Source: Anomaloglossus baeobatrachus
Taxonomy: Eukaryota; Chordata; Amphibia; Anura; Aromobatidae
Assembly (NCBI RefSeq): GCF_048569485.1
Contig: NC_134364.1
Coordinates: 127,467,408-127,531,407, forward strand
DNA: 64,000 bases
Reading direction: 5' to 3'
This document shows, in pieces, positions 46,801-55,479 of the stretch. A program made the position numbers and the translations under genes. Positions within the stretch are counted from its first letter, which is position 1. Each line of letters opens with the position of its first letter. The notes under the pieces are model-generated. The model did not search any database. It was not told the DNA's origin and was given only the letters and a program-made list of their open reading frames with translations.

Positions 46801-49800
46801 ATCAATGACTTTTGTCTTCTAGATGTCCGCAATGATGAAGTGTCACCATCGAAAACCAAGGAAAAATGGTCGCCCTCCTACTCCACCATTTCCACAAATA
46901 ATGTAGTGGAACGAACAGGGAGCAATGAGTCCCAGATGGCACATGCCAATGTTTTCAGCAGTGGACATGAGGACGGCGTAGTGCTAGAACCAGTGCCATC
47001 CATCCATCCCGTCTCTGACCTGCCACTGTCTCCAGATCTTCCTCTCCCTCATCACGTCATAGACTCTATACAGATTCATGCAGACCTACAACAACCTGAC
47101 GCAGATTCTGCTTATTCTTCTGTGTCCTACCGTGAGGAACATCAGCGTCATGTGACAATATCTCCTCCATCCCCCAGCATATCCAGCATGGGTAGGTCTC
47201 AGTGTGTCTGCTAATTTCTATAAAGGTCATTTGTGTAGTAATTGCAGAATATATCACCAGGCATTTGTCAAAGAGGAGACAATAACAATGTAATACAGAT
47301 CTCTACAGCTTAGTGACGTAATATCCTTTTTAATATATTACAATATATAAAATGTATCTGTCAGATAGGTAGATATCAGAAGCTTCAGTGGTTTTTTTCT
47401 GTTCAATACTTTATATACTGGGCACCGCAATGGGGTCCACTTACACCCCTAATCAAGGTTTTAGGAAGTCATACTCTGATTTCTGTTGTGTTTTTGTTTT
47501 TTTTAACTACTTCTTTGTCACGGTGTAACCATATCATTTGCTGAATTTTTAGAGACAGATATGGGAGTCGATCCTGAGACAGGGGAACGTGCCATGGAAT
47601 AACAGTGGCTTTCATGAAGTTGCAATGAATCGAGAACATCAATCTTGTGTATAACACTCAATGAGACCACAAACATAATAATGAGAATATCCAGCTGCCA
47701 ATGAACAGTTGGTAAAGTATTCGCTTCTTGTGTCTCTTGAGTTGCCATCTTCACAAACTGTAAACACTGGACATTAACCATCAATGTTCTATGGGGAGAC
47801 AGACCAATTTTACCTATTACGGAAGCCATTTCCCCACTAGACAGTAGAAGGACCCTGCTTGAAACCTTCAAGATGTGCTTTTTGTAAGACTTTGTTACAG
47901 ATGGTCTGTTGGTGGCCAGAAGCTAAAATAACGACCACAATCAGACGCGTTTACGTAGGAAAATGGATTATTAATAAAAATAATAGGCCTCATGTATATG
48001 CACTACATCAGAAGAGGTCATCTTGTAGAGAGTTTTGCTTTGGGTGGAGGGAAGATGAGTTTTTTTCGTTTTAAAGGATTCTTGGTTTGGTGCATGGACC
48101 GACCAATGAGCACAAACTATGCGCGGGTCTCAATCTGAATTTGACAGTCATAAATGCCTATGAGACTGTTGAGTTTGACAGAAGACCCACAAACAATACT
48201 GTGCATTGGGGTCCATGCTCAGCCAGAGATCCATGGAAGTCTGCATGAGCCCTTAATTCAGTTTCAACATCCATGTTTAATCAGGTACAAGCCACATGCA
48301 TGGGTATGGTCACGCGTGCGACATGTGTTTGCATACGTGTGACACGTATCAGAGAAAACACTGGTCTTTGAAATAAAAAGACTTTCTATACTCACCTGTA
48401 TCCAGTGCTGCTTTCTTCGGCTCTGCTGTCACTTGCCTCTGCCCCCTGCTCATTATATTCATTGATTATTCACTGCACCTCGGACCTGGAAGCAGGAGCA
48501 TCACTAGGGACAGCATCGCCGCTGACAGGTGAGTATCCAGTAAGCAGTGTGTGTGCAGTGATTCTAGAAGGTCATCCGAGTTCCCAATGAACTCTGATGA
48601 CGCCCCCGCTACAGCAGGTGTCACGACGGTGACTTCACGGGTTCATCAGAGTTCATTGGGAACTCTGATGAGCTCCTGGGGTCACTGCACACACACTGCT
48701 TGCTGGATACTCACCTGTCACCGACGATGCTCCCGCTTCCAGGTCTGAGGTGCAATGAATATTCAATGAGCATAAGTAGTGGGGGTCAGGAGCGGGAGAC
48801 AGCAGAGCCGAAGACCGCAGCGCTGGATGCAAGTAAATATAGAAAATATTTTTATTTCAAAGACACATGTTTTCTCCGCTACGTGTCACACGGATTTCAT
48901 CAGTGTGCGATCTGTGTGACACCGCGATGTCGGAGAAAAAACGAACATGTCTCCATGTGTACGTGCGGGGCCACACAGTCCATGTGAAAACGTGGACGTG
49001 TGTGTAATTCCAGAGAATATCATGGGTACGTGTGGCATCTGTGTTAGAAATGAATGTCACACATACCTGAAACATGGACGTCTGAAACCGGCCTAAGTTT
49101 GTTACAAAAGCAGGTGACATTATCCATTTCATATCTCTTGACTTAAAGAATTTGTCCTGTTTTATATATAGTTTATTGAAACTAGAACATCATGTGATCA
49201 TATTTTGTGTTGCTTGTTATGTACTAATTTCATCTCTAGGGACCGCCATGGGCACAAATCTGACCTCCAGGATTTTAAAAGCAGGTGACATCAATCCATT
49301 TCATATCTCTTGACTTAAACTATATTTTTAAAACCATATAAAATTCTTTATTAAAACTAGAACATCATGTGATCATGTCGTGTGTTGCATGTCATGTGTG
49401 AATTTAATCTGTAGGAACCGCCATGGGCACAACTGTGACCTCTAAGACGTACACATTTCAATAAACATGTACAAGTTAACAAACTACAAATAAGTTTGTG
49501 TTTACGCCGTTTTCACCACGGTTTAGGAAAGCTGTGCCTGTTTTGCTGCTATTCTAAGCAAAACAAAAGTAAGATATTCCCCGGCTGTTGAAGAAAACTT
49601 TGTGATATGGAGATCTTAAGCTGAAAGCAGACAAAAAAAAAACTTTTAGAAACTCCTTTTTATTGAAAGCAAAAGTTAAAAAACAAACAAAAAAAAGAAA
49701 AATTCAAGTAAAAGGATGTAAAAAAACAAAAAACAAAGAAATTAAACATCAGCAGCAATGGGGGAAAAAACCCCTGAACAGTGCAATAATGATAGAGAAC

Positions 49801-50013
49801 CACAGATCGCCTTCTTTTTGGATTAGCCAATCAGAAGGCTGGAATGTCATGTGATGCAAAGTTTAAACATTTTATGCTTCACTTGTAATGTATGGATCCT
49901 GAGTAACAGTTTCTTCTCCAGTCACATCCAAACTGACAGAGGCATCCGAAACAGACCAATCGAATGGTGGATGCAGCTCTGGATGTGATTGGAGCATAAG
50001 ACATCAAAATTAG
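31828..50013 (+). CDS. Predicted gene of unknown function, Ser-rich, 3-4 exons
   Basis: Not recognised. Exon A 31828-31939 starts with ATG and reads MAAERTPSRRKQ then CILRRTFQRFPFGK, ending at donor GGTAAGT in phase 1. Exon B 46823-47191 follows a TTTTGTCTTCTAG acceptor, enters in the matching phase and runs 123 codons without a stop (KEKWSPSYSTISTNNVVE, SDLPLSPDLPLPHHVI, HVTISPPSPSISSM), ending at donor GGTAGGT. A possible 45-bp exon C (49240-49284) and a terminal exon D (49922-50013, stop TAG) also keep phase 1; A+B+D give 190 codons. The product would have a basic N-terminus and a Ser/Pro-rich, probably disordered body with no signal peptide or membrane segment. Support is limited to splice-phase consistency over a 14.9-kb intron full of repeats; A and B could belong to different transcripts. 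It lies convergent with GLMP. Confidence 0.4.
32097..35742. repeat. 35-bp minisatellite, ~104 copies (second locus)
   Basis: Same unit and orientation as 13327-15672. It contains a higher-order repeat: four rare variants (two ATTCTAG, one TCTAGTAC, one TCTGGTAC) recur exactly 811 bp apart (34184/34995, 34360/35171, 34591/35402, 34661/35472). It ends where the Tc1 element starts. Confidence 0.97.
36072..37020 (+). pseudogene. Tc1 transposase remnant
   Basis: The N-terminal paired-like helix-turn-helix is seen at 36072-36266 (MTKTLRQQVVQMKAKGVTLS, then GVGCSKSVISRIL). The catalytic region follows at 36361-36975 with HFTDESKCNLFGSDGKHYVH (first Asp), GGGGRVMVWGMFSVAGVG and DLNPRENLWKIL (final Glu). 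The second catalytic Asp block is only readable one frame over (FMQDDAPCHTAKR at about 36772-36810), so a frameshift lies just before it; another lies between the two halves and a third near the C-terminus, where ELWKRLEEEWSKIPPEPCER is in a different frame. Three or so breaks mean the gene is dead but fairly young. Confidence 0.88.
37033..42632. repeat. 30-bp minisatellite, ~186 copies, inside the Tc1 element
   Basis: The unit reads CTGCTCTAGTGGCATGG then TGCGCCCCTTACC. Two main subtypes occur: CTGCTCTAG...CTTACC on the left, CTGTCCTAG...CTTATC increasingly to the right, the last ~15 copies being nearly uniform. Four 29-bp units (loss of one C, 37940-38580 and again at 40915 and 41665) shift the frame. 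A block of about 25 units is duplicated 749 bp apart (40500-40911 and 41250-41660). Minus-strand frames of up to 782 codons (PLEQGKGRTM repeats) are by-products. Confidence 0.97.
42823..43175. mobile_element. 353-bp MITE, TAA target duplication
   Basis: Terminal inverted repeats GGCTACATGCGCACGTGTGC and its complement (one mismatch) ending at 43175, flanked by TAA at 42820-42822 and 43176-43178. A 3-bp TAA duplication fits PIF/Harbinger-type elements, but the family was not otherwise tested. The interior is CpG-rich with TGCGCTCTG and CAGCGTAACTGCAT pairs. No coding capacity. Confidence 0.82.
43179..43935. other. Intron of predicted gene with a short degenerate repeat
   Basis: 43320-43475 holds seven or eight loose copies of AACATGCGGCGTGCGT. 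The remainder shows no gene signal. Confidence 0.6.
43940..46395. repeat. ~33-bp minisatellite with variable G-runs, ~74 copies
   Basis: The unit reads TATGAATAGCAGGATTGCAG then TGGTAAAGGGGGG. G-run length varies from 4 to about 17. Units ending TAACG instead of TAAAG carry the long runs. On the right half (45750-46390) the AATAGC/TAAAG and AATTGC/TAACG types alternate as a dimer. A third type with GTGCAGGGAGGACGG occurs at 45150-45750. Confidence 0.96.
46396..46822. other. End of intron 1 of the predicted gene
   Basis: Unique sequence leading to the polypyrimidine tract and acceptor at 46821-46822. No further features seen. Confidence 0.4.
47192..48329. other. Intron sequence, no gene identified
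   Basis: AT-rich near 47266-47470. A 117-codon open frame on the minus strand (47871-47518) has no recognised product, no splice sites around it and a composition like its surroundings; it is not called as a gene. Confidence 0.4.
48330..49096. mobile_element. Fold-back (long inverted repeat) element
   Basis: Left and right arms pair over most of their length: CTATACTCACCTGTATCCAG and CGGCTCTGCTGTC on the left against CAGCAGAGCCG and the GAAAATATTTTTATTTCAAA region on the right. The inner part is stronger: GGTGAGTATCCAGTAAGCAG (from 48528) against CTGCTTGCTGGATACTCACC (to 48717), with GAACTCTGATGA both sides of the turn near 48620. The right tip ends GAAACCGGCCTAAG. The left tip is too diverged to fix. 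Confidence 0.7.
49110..49450 (+). repeat. ~171-175-bp tandem duplication carrying a small exon-like block
   Basis: Two copies start GCAGGTGACAT at 49110 and 49281. Each contains CATTTCATATCTCTTGACTT, CTAGAACATCATGTGATCAT and then a TAG acceptor followed by (G/A)ACCGCCATGGGCACAA (49240 and 49415). In the first copy the block ends at a GCAG/GTGACA donor (49284), making a 45-bp unit in phase with the predicted gene. The second copy lacks a good donor. Confidence 0.8.
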
Positions 50014-50107
50014 ACATATCGATTACGGCATTAAAAGTTTCTGAATTCAAAAGGCAGCAAGTCTTAAAGTCCACTGATCAATGTATACGGAGATGGCCAA
50101 CCCCTAC

Positions 50108-50156
50108 CAACCAATCAGCTTTCATTTTCTAGTATAAACTGAATTCTGATTGGTTG
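50108..50156. repeat. Short palindrome with CAACCAATCAG arms
   Basis: CAACCAATCAG at 50108-50118 and CTGATTGGTTG at 50146-50156 enclose TTTCATTTTCTAGTATAAAC and neighbours. This hairpin type is widespread in vertebrate genomes, so it is probably the trace of a small interspersed element. Confidence 0.6.
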
Positions 50157-50157
50157 C

Positions 50158-50163
50158 TTTAAT
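50158..50163 (-). promoter_or_regulatory. GLMP: Candidate poly(A) signal of GLMP (ATTAAA)
   Basis: ATTAAA on the minus strand 300 bp after the GLMP stop. No AATAAA occurs between the stop and this point. A plus-strand ATTAAA at 50170-50175 could serve the convergent predicted gene in the same way. Confidence 0.4.
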
Positions 50164-50461
50164 CGGAAAATTAAAGGCAGAAATCTGCAGGCTGTTACTG
50201 GCGACCAGGACTGTATGGCACTAGACTCCATGTGCGTAACTACCGCGGCCAAGAAGGCAGAATTCCTGGAGCATGAAACCTGAGGAAAGGGAAAAGTAAT
50301 GGATGGAGCGGCCTCTTGTGCGTCTGCAGATGACTGAACCGCTCCTTATAATTGTGCCGTCCGGATTGCAGGTCCCTGAATTGGCGCAACCAGACACTGG
50401 GTATTGCGGTGTGAACGTCAGTATGTGCAAATCATGGGAGCAGGCGTCCATCTCCCGGCCC

Positions 50462-53400
50462 CTAGTTAATGGGCTCATAGGTGGAGTAAACTCTCTTCTT
50501 AAAGGAGATCACGATGGCTCCAACTATCAACAGCAGCAGCGGAGTCCCCAGCGCCACCGCCATGATACAGATCACCAGGGTGGAGAAAGAGTCACGAGGG
50601 GGGACGCCGTATCCCACCAGAGCCGACCTACAACCAGAAATACAGCCGTAATAAGCTGGTTACATAGATCAAAAAGAAGGGGGAAAGCGGAGGCAGAGGC
50701 GGGGAGGGGAAAGGGGAGGCAGAGGCGGGGAGGGGGAAGGGGAGGCAGAGGCGGGGGAGGGGAAAGGGGAGGCAGAGGCGGGGAGGGGAAAGGGGAGGCA
50801 GAGGCGGGGAGGGGAAAGGGGAGGCAGAGGCGGGGAGGGGGAAGGGGAGGCAGAGGCGGGGAGGGGGAAGGGGAGGCAGAGGCGGGGAGGGGGAAGGGGA
50901 GGCAGAGGCGGGGAGGGGGAAGGGGAGGCAGAGGCGGGGAGGGGGAAGGGGAGGCAGAGGCGGGGAGGGGAAAGGGGAGGCAGAGGCGGGGAGGGGAAAG
51001 GGGAGGCAGAGGCGGGGAGGGGGAAGGGGAGGCAGAGGCGGGGAGGGGGAAGGGGAGGCAGAGGCGGGGAGGGGGAAGGGGAGGCAGAGGCGGGGAGGGG
51101 GGAAGGGGAGGCAGAGGCGGGGAGGGGGAAGGGGAGGCAGAGGCGGGGAGGGGAAAGGGGAGGCAGAGGCGGGGAGGGGAAAGGGGAGGCAGAGGCGGGG
51201 AGGGGAAAGGGGAGGCAGAGGCGGGGAGGGGAAAGGGGAGGCAGAGGCGGGGAGGGGAAAGGGGAGGCAGAGGCGGGGAGGGGAAAGGGGAGGCAGAGGC
51301 GGGGAGGGGAAAGGGGAGGCAGAGGCGGGGAGGGGGAAGGGGAGGGGGAAGGGGAGGCAGGATGCAGGGAAAGAAAGCGGAAGGAAGGAAAGACAGAGGG
51401 GAAAGAAGGAAGGACACCTAGAGTGGAGAGGGGAAACGAGAATACATAGAGCATGGGGAGGGAGGTTCTACAACACAGAGTGGAAGGGAGGGAAGTAAAA
51501 GCCAGAGTGCCTAAGGGGGTAAAAAGGACACAGAGAGCAGAAGAGGGGAGGAAGGCGGGAGACAGAGAGGAGGGGGAAGGAAGGACATCAAGCGGAAAGG
51601 GGGGGGGGGAGAAGAGGGCAAGAAAGAACACAAGACAGAGTGGGACGGGGAAGAAGATCATGGCGCGTGGGTGAGGAAGGAAGGACACAAAGTGGAAGAG
51701 GGGGTGGGGGAGGGGAGAAACCAGGACGCAGAGAGACTACAGAAGGGGGGAACAGAGGGGAGGAGGGGGGATACAAAGAATGTAGGATGTGACGTGGGAA
51801 GGCAGAGAAGACAGGATGCAGAGACTGGGGGAGGGGGAAAAGGCAAGATGCAAAGACAATGAAAAAACGAGGTGAGCGGGAGGGGGGGGAGGAGAAGGAC
51901 ACAGGAGAGGGGAGAAGGCAGGACGCAGAGACTAGAGGAGGAGAGCAGGGGGAAGGGGCGCAGAATGAAGGAGTGGGGAGCAGGACACAGGCAGGGGGAA
52001 GGCAGGGCGCCAATACTTTGGGTAGACTCACCATCCCAGGAACATGTTTTTATCATAGAAGTCTCCTTCTGCGATCCCGAAGGACATGTTCAGAGCCTCC
52101 ATGTTGTAGTGGTCGAGCAGCTGCTCTCCGTAGAAGGCCTGGATAATATGGGGGACGCCCAGGGTCTGGTTCACGTCCTGAGGGTCGTACACAACACATG
52201 GCAGCGAGTCTGACCTGGTGCCGTTCACTGACCCGTACGCCACAGACTTCCATTGGAAATAGCCCTGGGCATGGCTGGCATTGGGAGAGTCGGGCACCAG
52301 CTCCATCATCTGGGGAGAGGCAGAGGACCATACATTACAGCGGGCCGAGGTCTGCCCGGCCTCACCAGCTTTCTACCTTAGGATTAGTGAGGCCAGCGCT
52401 TCATACCTCAAAGATGGTGGGGGTGTACTCATCATCGATGGAGCGGACAGAGCGCACCTTCTTGTGTCCAGACTTCTTTTCCAGTGTGACCATCTCTAGA
52501 GCAAATCTGGACTGGTTTCCGCGGGGCTGGACCCCTGAGATGATGAACTCCAGCTTTGTGCAGTTGGCGGTGTGCAGGAGCCGCGGGGCGGAGGTGTCCC
52601 GTCCGGGTCTGTCGTACGCAGAAACCTGAGAGGATGGGTGACAGATATTAGGACTCTTAAAGGGCCAGTGCCTGACGCGCGCAGTATGGATGTAGCCGCC
52701 GTATCCAGACTCACCCTGAAGCTGACACTTCCATTTCTGAAGCTCCCGGTGGGATCCGATGCGTCGGCCCCGGACAGGCGGAAGGAGAGGGAGGAGGAAT
52801 TGAGGGTGTTGTTGGCGTTCTCCCAGACAAAGCCGGACAGGTTGTAGGCGGGGTAGAAATACCGCTCTGCAGAGCCCGAGAAGTTGGCCGTGTTGTTTAC
52901 GTCGTTATACTCGAATATCTGGGGAGAGAAGCCGATCATGTGATCAGGCAAAGCATCATGGGAAATTACTGAGGTTCAGAATATCCCCGCCACATACCCT
53001 GGTGAAGGAGAGGGCGGTGGAGTACAGCACGCTGGACGCTGGCTCTATGGCGATGGCTCCGGAGGGGTCCGGGGAGAGCAGCCGGCTCCAGTCGATCCGC
53101 AGCTCGCTGTGCTCGCTCTCCGTGTACACCAGCAGGACGCTGGGGGCCCCGATGCTGCTCCAGACGTAGTGAATGGTGCTGCCATTTCCCACCGCGCGGG
53201 TGTGCACCAAATTCACCGAGGCGTTAGGAAAGCCGGGGTTATACTGCAAGTAGATCTGCAAGAAGGAAACACAGTGTCATGGGGAAAGAGATCTGATAAC
53301 TTACAGGAGCGGATCCCTGCCAGTGATGTCCTATAACCGGAGGACGGGAGCGGATCCCTGCCAGTGATGTCCTATAACTGCAGGAAAAGAGCGGATCCCT

Positions 53401-55307
53401 GCCAGTGATGTCCTATAACCAGAGGACGGGAGCGGATCCCTGCCAGTGATGTCCTATAACCGGAGGACGGGAGCGGATCCCTGCCAGTGATATCCTATAA
53501 CCAGAGGGCGGGAGCGGATCCCTGCCAGTGATGTCCTATAACCAGAGGACGGGAGCGGATCCCTGCCAGTGATGTCCTATAACCAGAGGACGGGAGCGGA
53601 TCCCTGCCACTGATGTCCTATAACTGCAGGACGAGAGTGGATCCCTGCCAGTGATGTCCTATAACCGGAGGACGGGAGCGGATCCCTGCCAGTGATGTCC
53701 TATAACCGGAGGACGGGAGCGGATCCCTGCCAGTGATGTCCTATAACCGGAGGACGGGAGCGGATCCCTGCCAGTGATGTCCTATAACCGGAGGACGGGA
53801 GCGGATCCCTGCCAGTGATGTCCTATAACTGCAGGAAAAGAGCGGATCCCTGCCAGTGATGTCCTATAACCAGAGGACGGGAGCGGATCCCTGCCAGTGA
53901 TGTCCTATAACCGGAGGACGGGAGCGGATCCCTGCCAGTGATGTCCTATAACCGGAGGACGGGAGCGGATCCCTGCCAGTGATGTCCTATAACCGGAGGA
54001 CGGGAGCGGATCCCTGCCAGTGATGTCCTATAACCAGAGGACGGGAGCAGATCCCTGCCAGTGATGTCCTATAACCAGAGGACGGGAGCAGATCCCTGCC
54101 AGTGATGTCCTATAACCAGAGGACGGGAGCAGATCCCTGCCAGTGATGTCCTATAACTGCAGGACGAGAGCGGATCCCTGCCAGTGATGTCCTATAACTA
54201 CAGGATGAGAGCAAATCCCTGCCAGTGATGTCATATAACCAGAAGGCAAGAGCGGATCCCTGCCAGTGATGTCTAATAACTGCAGGACGAGAGTGGATCC
54301 CTGCCAGTGATGTCCTATAACTGCAGGACGGGAGCGGATCCCTGCCAGTGATGTCCTATAACCAGAGGACGGGAGCGGATCCCTGCAAGTAACGTCCTAT
54401 AAACTGCAGGACGAGAGCGGATCTTGATCAGTAATGTCCTATAACTGGAGGAAGGGAGCAGATCCCTTGTCGGTAACCTCCTATAACCGGACGACGGGGG
54501 AGGATCCCTTGTCGGTAACCTCCTATAACCGGAGGACGGGAGCGGATCCCTTGTCGGTAACCTCCTATAACCGGAGGACGGGGCAGATCCCTTGTCGGTA
54601 ACCTCCTATAACCGGAGGACGGGGGCAGATCCCTTGTCGGTAACCTCCTATAATCGGAGGACGGGGGCAGATCCCTATCAATGTCCTATAGCTGCAGGAC
54701 GAGAGCGGATCTCCATCAGTAATCCTTCCTTATAGCTGGACAGGAGTTGATCCTCACCCGTGCCTGTACGTACACTGCTCTCAGTTCCCCTTGTTTTGGG
54801 ATCTGTGGGCGGAGTCTCCACAGGAGGGGGAGGGGCTGCTGAGCTTTCACTTCTGGAGACGAGTGCTGCTCAGACCTCCACCCTCCATCTCCCGGGAGAT
54901 CTCAGCCCTGTATCTATGGTAGAACTACAGCTCCCAGCATTACCACACAGCAGAACGGATGCTTTATAAACCATATACGGCCCCTTTAAGAAAACAGCCA
55001 GCAGCTGGTAACTACAAATCCCAGCCTGCCCCGCGAGCCCGACTCTGCACAACCGCCCAGACCTAGAAATCCCAGCCTGTCCTCACTCCAGCCAAAACAC
55101 CGCGGAACTACAAGTCCCGGCATCACCGGCTAGAGAACAGCCAGGAAGCGGCTCTGCAGCCGCCCCGGGGCATCCTGGGAGTTGTAGTCTCGGCACATCA
55201 CTATGCGGGGCACCTCAGTCTCTCACCTGCCGAGTCTCCTCGTCCTCGGGGGCCCCCAGAGCCGCGACCACCGCCAGCAGCAGCTGCAGCCAGACCGCCG
55301 CACGCAT
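50462..55307 (-). CDS. GLMP: GLMP, glycosylated lysosomal membrane protein, complete in six exons
   Basis: Exons (transcript order) 55307-55227, 53255-52998, 52918-52715, 52625-52407, 52309-52032, 50627-50462; all junctions are GT/AG and sum to 1206 bp, 401 residues (human ~406). Known: a type I lysosomal membrane glycoprotein (NCU-G1) that partners the transporter MFSD1; loss causes liver fibrosis in mice. Seen: signal peptide MRAAVWLQLLLAVVAALG, then a luminal domain with hallmarks LVHTRAVGNGSTIHYVWSS, LSPDPSG, FRNGSVSFRVSAY, PRLLHTANC and SIDDEYTPTIFE that match the mammalian protein. About thirteen N-glycosylation sequons are present. One membrane span follows (FSTLVICIMAVALGTPLLLL onward), then the short tail KKRVYSTYEPIN, whose YEPI is a tyrosine-based lysosomal sorting signal equivalent to human YQSI. 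Four of five introns are phase 0 and the last is phase 2. Introns 1 and 5 hold minisatellites. Confidence 0.97.
50681..51360. repeat. 26-bp G-rich minisatellite in GLMP intron 5, ~25 copies
   Basis: The unit reads AGGCAGAGGCGGGG then AGGGGAAAGGGG (AAA or GAA variants). Each unit has three runs of four G, so any unit can fold a G-quadruplex with its neighbour on the plus strand, which is the template strand for GLMP. The 372-codon frame through it is a by-product. Confidence 0.95.
51361..52000. other. Purine-rich tract of GLMP intron 5
   Basis: About 640 bp in which the plus strand is mostly A and G (GGAAGGA, GACACAGAG, AGGAGGGGG pieces), a decayed extension of the neighbouring array. No exon within it. 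Confidence 0.75.
53306..54755. repeat. 41-bp minisatellite in GLMP intron 1, ~34 copies
   Basis: The unit reads GAGCGGATCCCTGCCAGTG then ATGTCCTATAACCGGAGGACGG. The left two thirds are uniform; after about 54370 units become irregular, with CCTTGTCGGTAACCTCCTAT replacing the middle part. Confidence 0.95.
54924..55188. promoter_or_regulatory. GLMP: Cluster of five ZNF143/THAP11-type motifs near the GLMP start
   Basis: ACTACAGCTCCCAGCAT (54924-54940), ACTACAAATCCCAGCCTGC (55011-55029), a weaker ACCTAGAAATCCCAGCCTG (55061-55079), ACTACAAGTCCCGGCATC (55107-55124) and, inverted, ACTACAACTCCCAGGATGC (55188-55170). They match the ACTACAnnTCCCAGnATGC promoter motif bound by ZNF143 and THAP11. All lie in the first 300 bp of GLMP intron 1. 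Confidence 0.6.
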
Positions 55308-55342
55308 GACTGCGACCGTGCACCGCCGCAGCTTCCGGAGCA

Positions 55343-55352
55343 GCCACGTGAC
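55343..55352 (-). promoter_or_regulatory. GLMP: CLEAR-type E-box of GLMP
   Basis: GTCACGTGGC on the minus strand, 9 of 10 bases of the TFEB/TFE3 CLEAR consensus GTCACGTGAC, 36 bp upstream of the GLMP ATG. A second palindromic E-box, GTCAGCTGAC, follows at 55358-55367, and a CCAAT box at 55429-55433. CLEAR sites mark lysosomal genes, which fits GLMP. Confidence 0.6.
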
Positions 55353-55479
55353 CGCCAGTCAGCTGACCGCCGCCGAAAGGGGAAAGCCAGAGCCGAAAGG
55401 GGCCGGGCCTATTTGTGGCGAGAAATAGCCAATAGCAGATTTGTGGATAACAGCTCCCTCTGGTGGGCGACGACCCTCA

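Noticed and set aside
47518-47871. 117-codon minus-strand frame
   Set aside because: No recognised domain, no flanking splice sites and no conservation evidence; such a length is expected by chance in this much sequence.
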